From assembly GCA_025464625.1 (NCBI GenBank), contig JAOAUZ010000003.1:124001-188000 (forward strand): DNA of 64,000 nucleotides, given 5' to 3'. The position numbers were made by a program, and so were the translations under genes. Positions 1-9,741 of this stretch are shown here, piece by piece. Every line of letters starts with the position of its first letter. The first letter of the stretch is position 1. Under the pieces are notes generated by a model. It had not been told where the DNA came from. It ran no database searches and saw only the letters and a program-made list of their open reading frames with translations. This DNA comes from Rickettsiales bacterium (GTDB lineage Bacteria > Pseudomonadota > Alphaproteobacteria > Rickettsiales > SXRF01).

Positions 1-518
1 AACAGAGTAAAATCCAAGCCTTTATGATTTCCATAAGCATAGATTACCCTATCCATAAGCTGCTTACTGCTAGAATAAATCCAACGTTCCTTCTTAATTG
101 GACCAGTTACCAACAGGCTTTCTTCCTCGTCATACGGATTATCATTGCTCATTCCATACACTTCAGAAGTTGATGGAAAAATCAGACGTCTTTTGTACTT
201 CACACAATGTCGCACAATTTCAAGATTAGCCTCAAAATCCAGCTCGAAAACCGAGAGCGGATCACGCACATAAGTGGCTGGATTAGCAATGGCAACAAGT
301 GGTAGTATGACATCACATCTTTTGACATGATATTCCACCCACTCTTTATTTATGGTGATGTCACCTTCAACAAAATGAAAGCGTGGATTTAGTAAACAGC
401 TTGCAACTTTATCTGCGCCTATATCCATAGCGTATATGTCCCAATCGCGGTGAGCGAGGATATATTCGCTTAAATGGCTACCAATAAAACCGTTTGCACC
501 GAGTATGAGGATTTTCAT
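1..518 (-). CDS. arnA: ArnA-type UDP-glucuronate decarboxylase (dehydrogenase domain only), partial
   Basis: This is an NAD-dependent short-chain dehydrogenase-fold protein that matches the C-terminal half of ArnA, which oxidises and decarboxylates UDP-glucuronate to UDP-4-keto-pentose for L-Ara4N synthesis. The sequence shows the N-terminal nucleotide-binding stretch [10 protein letters not shown], the PSTSEVYGM stretch, and the YSSSK (YxxxK) catalytic pair followed by [11 protein letters not shown], all typical of ArnA. It starts directly at the Rossmann domain, so the N-terminal formyltransferase domain of enteric ArnA is absent. The ATG overlaps the arnC stop (ATGA), so the two genes are translationally coupled. 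The 3' end lies beyond the window edge. Another UDP-sugar decarboxylase or epimerase is possible, but the arnBCT neighbours favour ArnA. Confidence 0.85.
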   Translation of the reverse strand, partial: MKILILGANGFIGSHLSEYILAHRDWDIYAMDIGADKVASCLLNPRFHFVEGDITINKEWVEYHVKRCDVILPLVAIANPATYVRDPLSVFELDFEANLEIVRHCVKYKRRLIFPSTSEVYGMSNDNPYDEEESLLVTGPIKKERWIYSSSKQLMDRVIYAYGNHKGLDFTL

Positions 519-1447
519 TTTTTCTCCAAAACTTCCTTTACCATATATCGTGGTCTATGGCGTATTTCTTTATAAATTCTGCCAACATATTCGCCAATTA
601 TACCCAGTCCGAGCATGGTTACGCTGACAAGGAAAAATAGTATAGCAAACAGAGTAAAAACCCCTTCGGCTTCCGCACCAAGAAAAATCCGCCTAAATGC
701 CATGTATAACACGAGTAGAAAACTGCCAGCAGAACAAACCATGCCAACTAGCGTAAAAAGCTGGAGTGGCACTAGTGAAAAACCAGTAACCAAATCAAAA
801 TTATAGCGGATGAGTTTATAAAGATTATAGTTGGATTTGCCCGCTGCCCGTTCTTCATGACCAACATCGATTTCTGTTGAGTTACCAGCCAGTTCTTGGC
901 TTAGGGCGGTGATAAACGGCGAAGCATCACCAATTTCCACGATTTGATCAATGATAGAGCGTTTATAGGCACGGAGCATACAGCCGTGATCGCCCATATT
1001 GATATTGGTAATTTTTTTGCGAACAATATTGGAAATGTGTGATACTGTCTTGCGCCACGCTAGATCCTGACGGTTGGCACGTCTGCCACCAACAACGTCA
1101 TGCCCTTGTTCAATGAGAGTTAGGAGTTTGGGAATATCCTCAGGTGGGTTTTGTAGGTCGCAATCCAGTGTCACTACAACTTCTCCGCGCACATGTTCAA
1201 ACCCTGCCATAATCGCTGGGTGCTGACCATAATTACGCATAAATTGCACCACGCGTATAACATCAGGGCGTTTGTCAAATAATCCCTTCAGAACGTTCTG
1301 CGAATTATCCTTGCTGCCATCATTGACAAAAATTACTTCATACGACCTACCGTAGCTATCCATCACGGGAATTAACCGAGAAAACATAATAGGCAAAGTC
1401 TTTTCCTCATTATAAACGGGAATGACGATTGATATATAAGGATTCAT
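515..1447 (-). CDS. arnC: Undecaprenyl-phosphate glycosyltransferase, ArnC-like (GT2)
   Basis: A family 2 glycosyltransferase of 310 aa. The N-terminal catalytic domain has [27 protein letters not shown] and [15 protein letters not shown], carrying the DxD-type acids. Two C-terminal hydrophobic helices (about residues 230-295) end in the [17 protein letters not shown] tail typical of ArnC/DPM1-like enzymes. In the Arn pathway it moves L-Ara4-formyl-N from UDP onto undecaprenyl phosphate at the inner membrane. It follows arnB with a 9-base gap and overlaps the decarboxylase gene by four bases. Other polyprenyl-phosphate sugar transferases look the same, so the specific role rests on the neighbours. 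Confidence 0.85.
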   Translation of the reverse strand: MNPYISIVIPVYNEEKTLPIMFSRLIPVMDSYGRSYEVIFVNDGSKDNSQNVLKGLFDKRPDVIRVVQFMRNYGQHPAIMAGFEHVRGEVVVTLDCDLQNPPEDIPKLLTLIEQGHDVVGGRRANRQDLAWRKTVSHISNIVRKKITNINMGDHGCMLRAYKRSIIDQIVEIGDASPFITALSQELAGNSTEIDVGHEERAAGKSNYNLYKLIRYNFDLVTGFSLVPLQLFTLVGMVCSAGSFLLVLYMAFRRIFLGAEAEGVFTLFAILFFLVSVTMLGLGIIGEYVGRIYKEIRHRPRYMVKEVLEKK

Positions 1448-1456
1448 AAAGGTTAT

Positions 1457-2617
1457 TTAGCTCTTTTTCAGAACCTTTTCCAGCGATTTTATAACCCTGT
1501 CTTGCTCATCTAAGGTCATAGTGGGGAAGAGGGGTAGGCTAAAAATCCTCTCGCCAACAGAAAGGGAATTAGGGAAATCATTAGGCTTAAAACCATAATT
1601 ATCAGCATAATAGGAAAATGTATGAGTAGCTTGGTAATGCAAACCAAGCCCGATATTTTCGGTTTTCATGGCATTTATTAGCCCATCACGGTCTAGGCTT
1701 CCCGAATTTTTATTAATTAGTGGTGTTAGCAAATGCCATGCGTGAGTGTGGTCATAAGCAGGTTGTTGTGGCAGAGTTAGCTCGCTCCAATCACCCAGTA
1801 TTTCCATATATCTTTTTACAAGCGCAGCACGTTTTTCAATAAAACCGTCAAGTTCAGGTAGCTGGTGAATGCCCAGAGCCGCCTGAATATCCATCATATT
1901 ATACTTAAAACCAGCTGCCACCACATCATATTGTTGGCTACCAGTTTTGCCAAAACGGTTGAAGGCATCGCGGTCTATGCCGTGGAAACGCAGGCGTTCT
2001 AGCGTATGAATTATTGCTTTATCATCAGTGATAATTGCCCCACCTTCACCTGTAGTCATGTTTTTATTAGGGTGAAAGCTCAGAACTTGGATATCACCAA
2101 AACTACCGAGTTTTTTGCCCTTATAAACCGCGCCTATTGCATGGGCGCAGTCTTCCACCACACGCAGATTATGTTTTTTTGCTAGGGCATAAATCGCGTC
2201 CATATCACAAGGCAGCCCAGCATAATGCACAGGCATAATCACTCGGGTGCGCGGTGTTATAGCAGCTTCTATAGCGTCAACATTTATATTCAGAGTGTGA
2301 GGGTTAATGTCCACCAGAACTGGCTTGCCACCAGCCTGCACGATGGTATTTAGTGTTGCCACAAAGGTGAGGGGAGTGGTGATAACTTCATCGCCATGTT
2401 TTAAGCCAAGTGCGAGCAGCGCAATTTGCAGCCCAGCAGTTGCAGAGGAAACACAAAGAGCACGGCGACCACTATGATATTCAGAAAGCATCTGCTCAAA
2501 TTTCTGCACTTTTGGACCAGTTGTTATCCAGCCCGAGCGCAGTGTTGCCACTACTTCAGCAATAGCTTCTTCACTGATAGTTGGTTTGGCAAAGGGCAGG
2601 AAAGGTTGCTCGGTCAT
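1457..2617 (-). CDS. arnB: UDP-4-amino-4-deoxy-L-arabinose aminotransferase, ArnB-like
   Basis: A PLP-dependent DegT/DnrJ/EryC1 aminotransferase of 386 aa. It carries ESGWITTGP-like RSGWITTGPKVQKFE, VSSATAGLQIAL, VIMPVHYAGLPCDMDAI and SFHPNKNMTTGEGG, where the lysine is the expected PLP-binding residue. The C-terminal GLGLHYQATHTFSYY and RIFSLPLFPTMT also follow ArnB. The reaction is glutamate-dependent amination of the UDP-4-keto-pentose made by the ArnA decarboxylase. Its start overlaps the arnT stop by four bases (ATGA). Related aminotransferases act on other nucleotide sugars; the arnT/arnC context supports this call. Confidence 0.88.
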   Translation of the reverse strand: MTEQPFLPFAKPTISEEAIAEVVATLRSGWITTGPKVQKFEQMLSEYHSGRRALCVSSATAGLQIALLALGLKHGDEVITTPLTFVATLNTIVQAGGKPVLVDINPHTLNINVDAIEAAITPRTRVIMPVHYAGLPCDMDAIYALAKKHNLRVVEDCAHAIGAVYKGKKLGSFGDIQVLSFHPNKNMTTGEGGAIITDDKAIIHTLERLRFHGIDRDAFNRFGKTGSQQYDVVAAGFKYNMMDIQAALGIHQLPELDGFIEKRAALVKRYMEILGDWSELTLPQQPAYDHTHAWHLLTPLINKNSGSLDRDGLINAMKTENIGLGLHYQATHTFSYYADNYGFKPNDFPNSLSVGERIFSLPLFPTMTLDEQDRVIKSLEKVLKKS

Positions 2618-4353
2618 TTAATGAAATCCTTTTTTAGTAATATGGTTTTGCCATAGCGTGACATTTCAATCAGCCTACAGTCAGCATATTGTTCAATGCT
2701 CTTATAGTCTTCTTCATACACAAAAACATAAACATTGTTTTTGGATTCAGCGCATTTCTCCCAGAATTTATCTACAGTCACCAGTAAGTTTTTGGCATTT
2801 GGTGTATATTTACTGCCAAAACCAAGCTCTCCAGTCCATTCCACAATGGTTACATTACGGTTTAGATATACAGGCAAATCCTGCCAATAGCTTTTATAGG
2901 CAACCACCATGTCATCATCTTTCAATTCTTTTTTGAGAATTTCAGTTAGTGGCTTTACCGTGCGTTTATCAAACTCTGGCGCGACGAAATTTGCGGTAAG
3001 CCCCAAAATTGCACCAAAAACTATCATCAGAGTAATCAATTTTTTTCCTGAAGTACTATCGGTAATTGCCTCAATAAACAATGTGATGGCAATTAGTACT
3101 ATTGGTAACCCAATGATAGGAGATATAGATGATGTTTCATTCCCTAAAGAAGCCACAAGTAACCAAATTAGGTATGGAATCCAAATGATGACAAACAAAA
3201 ACATTGTGTTTGCGCGAAGTTTTTTTGGTGCAGTTGGCATATCCCACCAATCAGCTAATTGCTTACCAATAAGAATGAAAATCGGTGGAAAAATTGGAAA
3301 AATATATGGAATTAATTTTGAGTGAGACAAAGAAAAGAAGATAAGAGGTAGTATAATCCATATATTCAGAAATAAAGAATCTTCTTTATCCCGCATGTCT
3401 GAACAAAAAGATTTGTCGCCAGTATTTTGTTTTTTGTCGGCATTATCTTCAAAATATTTTGTATCAACATTATTTGCTGAATAAATGGAGATAATAAAAA
3501 GAATCCGACCAATCAACTGAAGAGGAGTAAATAGCAGTATCCAAGGCATTGCTCCAGCAAGCGTCACTACGATAAAAAGCCACCATGGGGCGGTGCGTCT
3601 ATGTTCATCGGTTAGGAAGCGGGTGAAATGTTCATTGATAAAATAAAAATCAGCAAATTCAGGGTGCTTTATCGCCATTAAAATATGCCATGGTGTAGCA
3701 ATGGCTAAGAATAATAATGTTCCTGTGAACAGGCGCGCTTCTTTTAGTATTTTCCAGTTTTTTGTAAGTGCAATCCAACTACCAATAACCATAGCTGGGA
3801 TTACTATCCCTATCAGCCCTTTAGTCATCACTGCCAGAGCAGCCGAAATATACATAAAATAATAAAATTTTTTCTGCTCAGTTCTTTGTGCAGCGATAAA
3901 ACTAGCGATAGTGCAGGTGAGAAAGAGTGTAACTGGTGCATCAAGCATGGCAACGCGGCTTAGACCATATCCCATAACAGAGGTGGTAAGTGCGCTGGCT
4001 GATAGTAATCCAGCCCTCCTGCCATAGAGCAATCTACCAGTTGCATAGGTCACAAGGCAGGTGAGGGTGACAACCAGAGTTGTAGCTATTCGCCCAAAGA
4101 ATTCACTACTTCCAAAACTTAAAAACAAGGTTTGCAGCCAATAAAATAGCGGAGGTTTTTCAAAATACTGCACGCCATTGATATGTGGGGTCAAAAAATC
4201 ACCAGTAGCAAGCATCTGGCGGGGGATTTCGATATAACGGGCTTCACTAGGCGTGATATATGGGCGCGCACCTAGCCCAATACAAAAGAACAAGCCAATT
4301 ACAATGAATAATATAAGCGAATCGTACCAATAACTATTTTTATTTATCATCAT
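2614..4353 (-). CDS. arnT: ArnT-like lipid A aminoarabinose transferase (GT83)
   Basis: An integral membrane glycosyltransferase of 579 aa with about a dozen hydrophobic helices. The first periplasmic loop has RYIEIPRQML and YFEKPPLFYWL, the signature of the ArnT/PMT GT-C family. The C-terminal soluble part contains YKSYWQDLPVYLNR and VEWTGELGFG, which resemble ArnT more than general mannosyltransferases. ArnT moves L-Ara4N from undecaprenyl phosphate to lipid A on the periplasmic side, lowering charge and polymyxin binding. Around residues 290-325 there is a polar insert rich in Asp, Asn and Lys between membrane helices. Start: two adjacent ATG codons, the first overlapping the mrcA stop; I used the first. 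Confidence 0.82.
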   Translation of the reverse strand: MMINKNSYWYDSLILFIVIGLFFCIGLGARPYITPSEARYIEIPRQMLATGDFLTPHINGVQYFEKPPLFYWLQTLFLSFGSSEFFGRIATTLVVTLTCLVTYATGRLLYGRRAGLLSASALTTSVMGYGLSRVAMLDAPVTLFLTCTIASFIAAQRTEQKKFYYFMYISAALAVMTKGLIGIVIPAMVIGSWIALTKNWKILKEARLFTGTLLFLAIATPWHILMAIKHPEFADFYFINEHFTRFLTDEHRRTAPWWLFIVVTLAGAMPWILLFTPLQLIGRILFIISIYSANNVDTKYFEDNADKKQNTGDKSFCSDMRDKEDSLFLNIWIILPLIFFSLSHSKLIPYIFPIFPPIFILIGKQLADWWDMPTAPKKLRANTMFLFVIIWIPYLIWLLVASLGNETSSISPIIGLPIVLIAITLFIEAITDSTSGKKLITLMIVFGAILGLTANFVAPEFDKRTVKPLTEILKKELKDDDMVVAYKSYWQDLPVYLNRNVTIVEWTGELGFGSKYTPNAKNLLVTVDKFWEKCAESKNNVYVFVYEEDYKSIEQYADCRLIEMSRYGKTILLKKDFIK

Positions 4354-6455
4354 CTTAGATTTTGCAGTTTCTGCCAGAAAGAATCACCCAGCTCCGCATC
4401 CTTCCCTTTTTTGTTAGCTGGAGAACCACCAGCGGTTTCATCAGGTCTATTAGCTAATTCTGGTTCGTTATTATGCCAAGGCAGAGCGGAGAACAAACTA
4501 CCGCCAGTTGGTAAGTCTGAAATTGGTGTATTGGCTAAAGCATTTATCATAAACCCATGCCATATCGCAGCAGGAAGAAGTCCACCAGTCACTTTTTTCA
4601 TTGGCTCATTGTCATCATTGCCCACCCATACTCCAGCCACTAAATCTGGCGTATAGCCGACAAACCAAGCATCCTTATAATCAGATGTTGTGCCTGTTTT
4701 TCCTGCTACTGGTCTGCCGATTTTTGCGGCACCGCCTGTTCCATTATTTATAACCCCCATCAGCATTTCATTCATCATACCTACTATATTTTCACTAAGC
4801 ACCATTCCTCTGCGTGGGGATGGTCGTTTATAGAGTAATTTATCATGGACTGTACGGATTTCTATAATCCCATACGGATAGACTATTGCACCACCCGCCG
4901 CCAAATGTGCATAGGCATTGGTTAGTTCCAATAAATTTACTTCAGTTGCCCCGAGCGCAATGCTTGGCAGAGGCTGCATATCAGCGGTTATTCCCAAACG
5001 TTCAGCAACGTTTATAACATTTTCACGACCGACTTTTTCACTTATCTGCACGGCGATAGTGTTTATTGATTCAGCTAGTGCCTGTCTAAGGCTCATAGTT
5101 CCATTATAACTATGGTTATAGTTTTGCGGTTGCCAACGACCGCCAGAGATTTTTATGGATAAAGGTTCATCTTCCATTATTGTGTCTGGTGTCATACCAC
5201 TTTCCAGCCCAGCTATATATACGAATGGTTTGAAGGCAGACCCAGGTTGACGCTGTGATTGAGTTGCTCGGTTATATTGGCTTTCAGCGTAGTTAATTCC
5301 ACCTATCATCACCCTAAGAGCACCGTCTGGTGACATGGCAACCATCGCTGCCTGTGAAGCATCAAGCTTTTCGCTTTGTTTATCCATAACGTCATGCAAT
5401 GATTTTTCCGCTATGGTCTGCCACTCTGGTTTTAAGGTGGTGGTCACCACCAAATCATCATCAACATTGCCGATATATTCAGGAAGTTGATCAGCTATCC
5501 AATCAGCAAAATAAAAAGTGCTTTGCGAATTTGGTTTGCGACCTTTCATCGAGTTTTCCAGTTCTTTTCTAGCACGCGCGGATTGAATTTTTGTTAGATA
5601 GCCAGCATCTTCCATATTCACTAAAACCTGATCTGCCCGTTTGCGCGATAATGCTGGGTTGCTGATTGGCGCATAACGCGATGGAGCTTTAAGAAGTCCT
5701 GCCATAATAGCGGATTCAGCCAAGGTCAAATCACGCGCGGATTTATCAAAATAACGTTTAGATGCTGCATCTACACCATAGCTTCCAGCCCCTAAATATA
5801 CGCGGTTTAAATAAATCGCTAAAACTTCTTCTTTAGAAAAGCGATATTCTAATTTGAATGCCAATAACATTTCTTTGATTTTACGAATAAAGGTGCGCTC
5901 TGGCGTAAGAAAAACATTCTTTGCAACTTGCTGGGTGATTGTGCTGCCACCTTGGACTACTCGCCTTGCCTTTATATTAGCGTATGTTGCTCGAAGCAAA
6001 CCAAACGGGTCAACACCAAAATGATGGCGAAAATTACGGTCTTCAGTGGCAATCACAGCATCAGTTAGCGAGGTTGGAAATTCATCATAAGTTATATATT
6101 CACCGTAAATATCACCGAAGCTGCCGATAATTTGTCCATCTTCCGATTTTATCAAAACACTTTGCGCCTTGGTAACTTTATTTAGATCGTCAATATTAGG
6201 CAGTGTTAAAGTCAATATTCCCAAAGATACTACGACAGTCAGTGTTCCATATATTGCTGATTTCAGAATAAATCTTTTTAGTTTTGCCAGAAAACCTCTT
6301 GCTTTGACAGCATGTGCAGCGCGATAAGAAGGGTAGTGCGAAGCAGTTTTGGTTTTAGTCTTGCTTTTTGTGACATTCCCAGAACTAGCGGTTTTCTTAG
6401 ATTTTTTTCGCTTCTTTTTAGGCAGGATTTTTTTAAATAATGATTTAAGGCTCAT
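4350..6455 (-). CDS. mrcA: Penicillin-binding protein 1A (bifunctional transglycosylase/transpeptidase)
   Basis: A class A PBP of 701 aa that polymerises and cross-links peptidoglycan. A Lys-rich cytoplasmic tail (residues 1-60) precedes one membrane anchor (about 64-86). The GT51 domain has ATEDRNFRHHFGVDP with catalytic Glu near residue 138 and QGGSTITQQVAKN. The transpeptidase domain has GSAFK (SxxK), ESINT (SxN) and KTGTT (KTG), so both active sites look intact. The family often exceeds 750 aa, so this is a compact version. It overlaps arnT by four bases, which puts lipid A modification genes in the same transcript as a cell-wall synthase. Confidence 0.95.
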   Translation of the reverse strand: MSLKSLFKKILPKKKRKKSKKTASSGNVTKSKTKTKTASHYPSYRAAHAVKARGFLAKLKRFILKSAIYGTLTVVVSLGILTLTLPNIDDLNKVTKAQSVLIKSEDGQIIGSFGDIYGEYITYDEFPTSLTDAVIATEDRNFRHHFGVDPFGLLRATYANIKARRVVQGGSTITQQVAKNVFLTPERTFIRKIKEMLLAFKLEYRFSKEEVLAIYLNRVYLGAGSYGVDAASKRYFDKSARDLTLAESAIMAGLLKAPSRYAPISNPALSRKRADQVLVNMEDAGYLTKIQSARARKELENSMKGRKPNSQSTFYFADWIADQLPEYIGNVDDDLVVTTTLKPEWQTIAEKSLHDVMDKQSEKLDASQAAMVAMSPDGALRVMIGGINYAESQYNRATQSQRQPGSAFKPFVYIAGLESGMTPDTIMEDEPLSIKISGGRWQPQNYNHSYNGTMSLRQALAESINTIAVQISEKVGRENVINVAERLGITADMQPLPSIALGATEVNLLELTNAYAHLAAGGAIVYPYGIIEIRTVHDKLLYKRPSPRRGMVLSENIVGMMNEMLMGVINNGTGGAAKIGRPVAGKTGTTSDYKDAWFVGYTPDLVAGVWVGNDDNEPMKKVTGGLLPAAIWHGFMINALANTPISDLPTGGSLFSALPWHNNEPELANRPDETAGGSPANKKGKDAELGDSFWQKLQNLR

Positions 6456-6464
6456 GATATATCT

Positions 6465-6659
6465 TTACTCATTATCTTTTTCATTCATATAAATCAGCTT
6501 TTTAACAGCGAGTTTTGCTAGTTGTTTTTTTGGCAGATTGCGCGCGCCGATAACGGATACTTCTCTAAGTGATATAGGATCAAATGCGGTAGCCTTTACC
6601 GAATTACCCATTACAACATATTCTACGATATATCCATCCTCTTTATCCGTAGGTATCAC
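6465..6659 (-). CDS. Small conserved protein, DUF6898-like
   Basis: A 64 aa protein with VEYVVMGNSVKATAFDP, EVSVIGARN and QLAKLAVKKLIYM. From memory this resembles small alphaproteobacterial DUF6898 proteins, which share the GNSVKV-AIDP and EVSIVGP pattern; I could not check this. No signal peptide or membrane segment is seen. It overlaps the end of the upstream CBS-domain gene by four bases and lies 9 bases before mrcA, so it is probably co-translated with both. Function unknown. Confidence 0.7.
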   Translation of the reverse strand: MIPTDKEDGYIVEYVVMGNSVKATAFDPISLREVSVIGARNLPKKQLAKLAVKKLIYMNEKDNE

Positions 6660-7954
6660 AGCTCTATATCGCTTTGCAGACGTGTTTCAGGACGCTTTGT
6701 CATCTTAACGCGGGTAATCTGCATGGCTGACTTCTCCATAACTGTACAATCAAAGCCATACAACGTGTGGATCTCGCCAACAGATGGAATTTCCTGCGCT
6801 TGATGGATAAGAAGACCTGCTATGGTCGAGGCATCTTCATCTGGTAGATTCCAGCCAAGCCTACGGTTCAAATCTCTAAGTGTTACAATGCCGTTTATAA
6901 GATAAGTATCATTTCCAAGCTTTTGAATATCGTTTTCAACTTCATCATGCTCATCTCCAATATCACCAACGATCTCTTCTATAATATCTTCTAATGTAAC
7001 AACTCCCTGCCAACCGCCATATTCATCAACGACGAAGGCGAAGTGCTGGCGTTTATTGCGGAAGGCGAGCAACTGGTCGCGCAGAGATGTGGTCTCAGGG
7101 ATAAACCACGGTTTATTGCAAATAGAAAGAATAGCCTCCGTTGTAAGCTCACCTTTTTGTTCACGCATAATTTTAATAAGGTTTTTTACATGCAGCACGC
7201 CTATTATATTATCCTGTTCCCCGCGCCATAAAGGAATACGGCTATGCATAGTTGATACAGCCATTTTTACCAACTCATCTGCCGATAAATCAGCATCTAA
7301 TGTCTCCACCTCCATACGGTGGATCATGATATCTTTTACTTCAATGTCATTTAGATCGAGAATGCTGCCCAGCATGTCGCGGTCTTGCTTGATCATCTTG
7401 CCTTCACGGTGGTGTAATTCAATTGTTCCGCGAATGACATCAGTGCTGGAGATAAGAGTATTGGCTTTGGTTATGTCAATTCTAAACAAACGCAATATAG
7501 TGCGTATTAGGAACTGGATAGTATAAGTAATTGGTTTGAATAATTTTATTAGTAATAATAATGCTGGGGCAAATGTAAGTGATACACGTTCAGCATTTTG
7601 GATAGCATAAGTTTTTGGTAAAACCTCGCTGAAAATTACGACTAACAATGTCATGATGACTGTTACAATAACCAATCCATTTTCATCGCCAAATAATCGT
7701 ACTGAAAGTGTAGTAGCTATTGCAGAAGCGGCAATGTTTACAGCGTTATTGCCAAGTAAAACCGTGCCAATCATTGATTCTTTATCCTTACGCAAGCGAC
7801 TAACGATCTGAGCGCGCTTGTTACCATCCATAACCAGTTGGTAAATACGGGCGCGGGAAACGGCGGTAAGGGCTGTCTCTGCTGCTGAGAAAAAAGCGGA
7901 AATTAGCAAAAACAAAAATATTATTAAGCTATAAAATATTAGTTCATGATCCAT
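6656..7954 (-). CDS. HlyC/CorC family protein (DUF21, CBS pair, CorC_HlyC domain)
   Basis: A 432 aa membrane protein in the CNNM/CorC order: a DUF21 region with about four helices (residues 1-150, including FFSAAETALTAVSRARIY and SEVLPKTYAIQNAERV), a CBS pair (about 195-320, with VKDIMIHRMEVETLD and HFAFVVDEYGGWQGVVTLED), and a C-terminal CorC_HlyC domain (about 335-425). Family members export magnesium or cobalt or respond to Mg status; substrate here is not shown. It follows aroB with a 15-base gap and overlaps the next small gene. Hemolysin labels for this family are historical and do not imply toxicity. Confidence 0.88.
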   Translation of the reverse strand: MDHELIFYSLIIFLFLLISAFFSAAETALTAVSRARIYQLVMDGNKRAQIVSRLRKDKESMIGTVLLGNNAVNIAASAIATTLSVRLFGDENGLVIVTVIMTLLVVIFSEVLPKTYAIQNAERVSLTFAPALLLLIKLFKPITYTIQFLIRTILRLFRIDITKANTLISSTDVIRGTIELHHREGKMIKQDRDMLGSILDLNDIEVKDIMIHRMEVETLDADLSADELVKMAVSTMHSRIPLWRGEQDNIIGVLHVKNLIKIMREQKGELTTEAILSICNKPWFIPETTSLRDQLLAFRNKRQHFAFVVDEYGGWQGVVTLEDIIEEIVGDIGDEHDEVENDIQKLGNDTYLINGIVTLRDLNRRLGWNLPDEDASTIAGLLIHQAQEIPSVGEIHTLYGFDCTVMEKSAMQITRVKMTKRPETRLQSDIEL

Positions 7955-7969
7955 AATAGGGTACTTATA

Positions 7970-9076
7970 TTACAAAATACAATGCTCTACAAGTATTTGG
8001 CGAATAGTATCTTCATCCACATTATTTTGGATAAATGCCTTTCCTATTCCGTGGCTTAGAACAAAAGTTAATTTGCCACTAACAGCCTTTTTATCGCGGG
8101 AAAAATGGCTCATAAGGGCATTGATATCCCAATCCTTGCGGATTGATAGCGGTGAAACTGGTAACCCAGCGTTTTGTAAATGATATTTTGCGCGTTTAAA
8201 ATCCTGTTCTGGGCAGATGCCAAGTTTTACTGATGTTGCAAAAGCCAGCACCATGCCGATCGCCACCGCCTCACCATGCAGCAATGTTTCGCTATAGCCA
8301 GTTTCTGCCTCAAAAGCATGGGCAAATGTGTGACCAAAATTTAGTAATGCGCGGATATTCTGTTCTTTTTCATCGGCAGCAACAATCGAAGCTTTAGCAG
8401 CGCAGCTTTTTATAATTGCTTTGGTTTGTATGTCTGTATTGCCAGAGAGAAGTGCTGCTACGTTTTGTTCTAGCCAGTTGAAAAAATCGGGATCGCTTAT
8501 AAATCCATATTTTACGACCTCAGAATATCCAGAAAGAAGCTCGCGTTTTGGCAAAGTAGAAAGAGTTGCGACATCAGAAAGCACTAAAATAGGTTGATGA
8601 AAACTGCCTATAAGGTTTTTGCCGAAGCTGGAATTGATACCAGTTTTCCCACCAACAGAGCTATCTACCTGTGAAAGAAGAGTGGTTGGAATCTGGATGA
8701 AATTAACGCCACGCAGCAGTGCGCTTGCAGCAAAACCAGTTAAATCACCAATAACACCGCCACCAAGAGCAATTAATACCGTGCTTCTATCAGGTTTTTG
8801 CTCCAGTAAATTCTCCATAAGACCTGAAAATGACGATAGACTTTTTGTTGCTTCTCCAGCAGGAACAATAATGCAGCGAAAACGTATTTTTGCTTCTTCT
8901 AGCGAGTTGGATAGGCGATGTAGATATAAACGCGCGACATTACTATCACTAACGATAATAACATTCTTATTTTTCAGGAGAGGGTATATATACGCTCCAG
9001 AATTTGCTAACAACCTCTCGCCGACAATTATATCATAGCCGCGTTCATCAAGGTTTACATGAAGTTTTTCAGGCAT
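7970..9076 (-). CDS. aroB: 3-dehydroquinate synthase
   Basis: The second shikimate-pathway enzyme (DAHP to 3-dehydroquinate), 368 aa, the usual length. Seen: IIVSDSNVARLY, the NAD-binding GGGVIGDLTGFAAS, IPTTLLSQVDSSVGGKTGIN, the metal-ligand regions NFGHTFAHAFE and LLHGEAVAIGM, and SRDKKAVSGKLTFVL near the C-terminus. All are hallmark AroB stretches. It overlaps the end of aroK by eight bases, giving the common aroK-aroB pair. Confidence 0.97.
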   Translation of the reverse strand: MPEKLHVNLDERGYDIIVGERLLANSGAYIYPLLKNKNVIIVSDSNVARLYLHRLSNSLEEAKIRFRCIIVPAGEATKSLSSFSGLMENLLEQKPDRSTVLIALGGGVIGDLTGFAASALLRGVNFIQIPTTLLSQVDSSVGGKTGINSSFGKNLIGSFHQPILVLSDVATLSTLPKRELLSGYSEVVKYGFISDPDFFNWLEQNVAALLSGNTDIQTKAIIKSCAAKASIVAADEKEQNIRALLNFGHTFAHAFEAETGYSETLLHGEAVAIGMVLAFATSVKLGICPEQDFKRAKYHLQNAGLPVSPLSIRKDWDINALMSHFSRDKKAVSGKLTFVLSHGIGKAFIQNNVDEDTIRQILVEHCIL

Positions 9077-9635
9077 TTTTTTCCCGCCATTTTTTAAGAG
9101 CCGTTATAATATCCTCAACTACTGTTTCATGTGGACCAAAATTGCTGTCAATGGTTATGTCTGCCTGTGCATAAATAGGATAACGCTCGTCAATCAGCTT
9201 TTGCAGAATCTCGCTTTTGTCACCAGTTTTCAATAATGGTCGATTGTCACGGCGCGATACACGTTCCAGCAACACTGGTAGGTCTGCCTTTAACCAGACG
9301 GAAATCGCTTTTTCTGAAATTGCTTCACGGATGGCTGGTTGAATAAACGCACCACCGCCAGTTGCTACAATACAGGGTGTACCCGACATAAGCCTTAAGA
9401 TAACACGCTGCTCTAGATCACGAAAAATAGACTCACCATAACTTTCAAAAATATCAGAAATACTACATCCTGCCGCCTCAACAATTTCATTATCAGAATC
9501 AATAAACGGCACATCAAGCGCATTAGCCAGTCTACGCCCTATAGTGGATTTGCCTGCGCCCATTAAACCCACTAATACTATTGGATGTGAAACAATATTA
9601 ATGGTTTTTACAGTGTTTTGTTGATTATTAGTCAT
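9069..9635 (-). CDS. aroK: Shikimate kinase
   Basis: Phosphorylates shikimate with ATP. The 188 aa protein has the P-loop GLMGAGKST (residues 23-31), the shikimate-binding FIDSDNEIVEAAG, RDLEQRVI, VATGGGAF and the lid region RDNRPLL. The first 15 or so residues extend ahead of the core fold. It is the first gene of the minus-strand run that ends in the arn genes; xerD diverges from it across about 105 bases, which should hold both promoters. Confidence 0.96.
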   Translation of the reverse strand: MTNNQQNTVKTINIVSHPIVLVGLMGAGKSTIGRRLANALDVPFIDSDNEIVEAAGCSISDIFESYGESIFRDLEQRVILRLMSGTPCIVATGGGAFIQPAIREAISEKAISVWLKADLPVLLERVSRRDNRPLLKTGDKSEILQKLIDERYPIYAQADITIDSNFGPHETVVEDIITALKKWREKNA

Positions 9636-9741
9636 TTTGCTTTATATAAATATTATCATCTTCTACCATAATTAGATGAATTATGAAATAATGCAACAGA
9701 AGCAAGTGTCTTTTCAGTGTAACTCGTACAAAAAAATATAA

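Noticed and set aside
2909-3325. Plus-strand open frame of 138 aa inside arnT
   Set aside because: arnT is continuous on the other strand; the frame looks like the reverse of membrane-helix codons.
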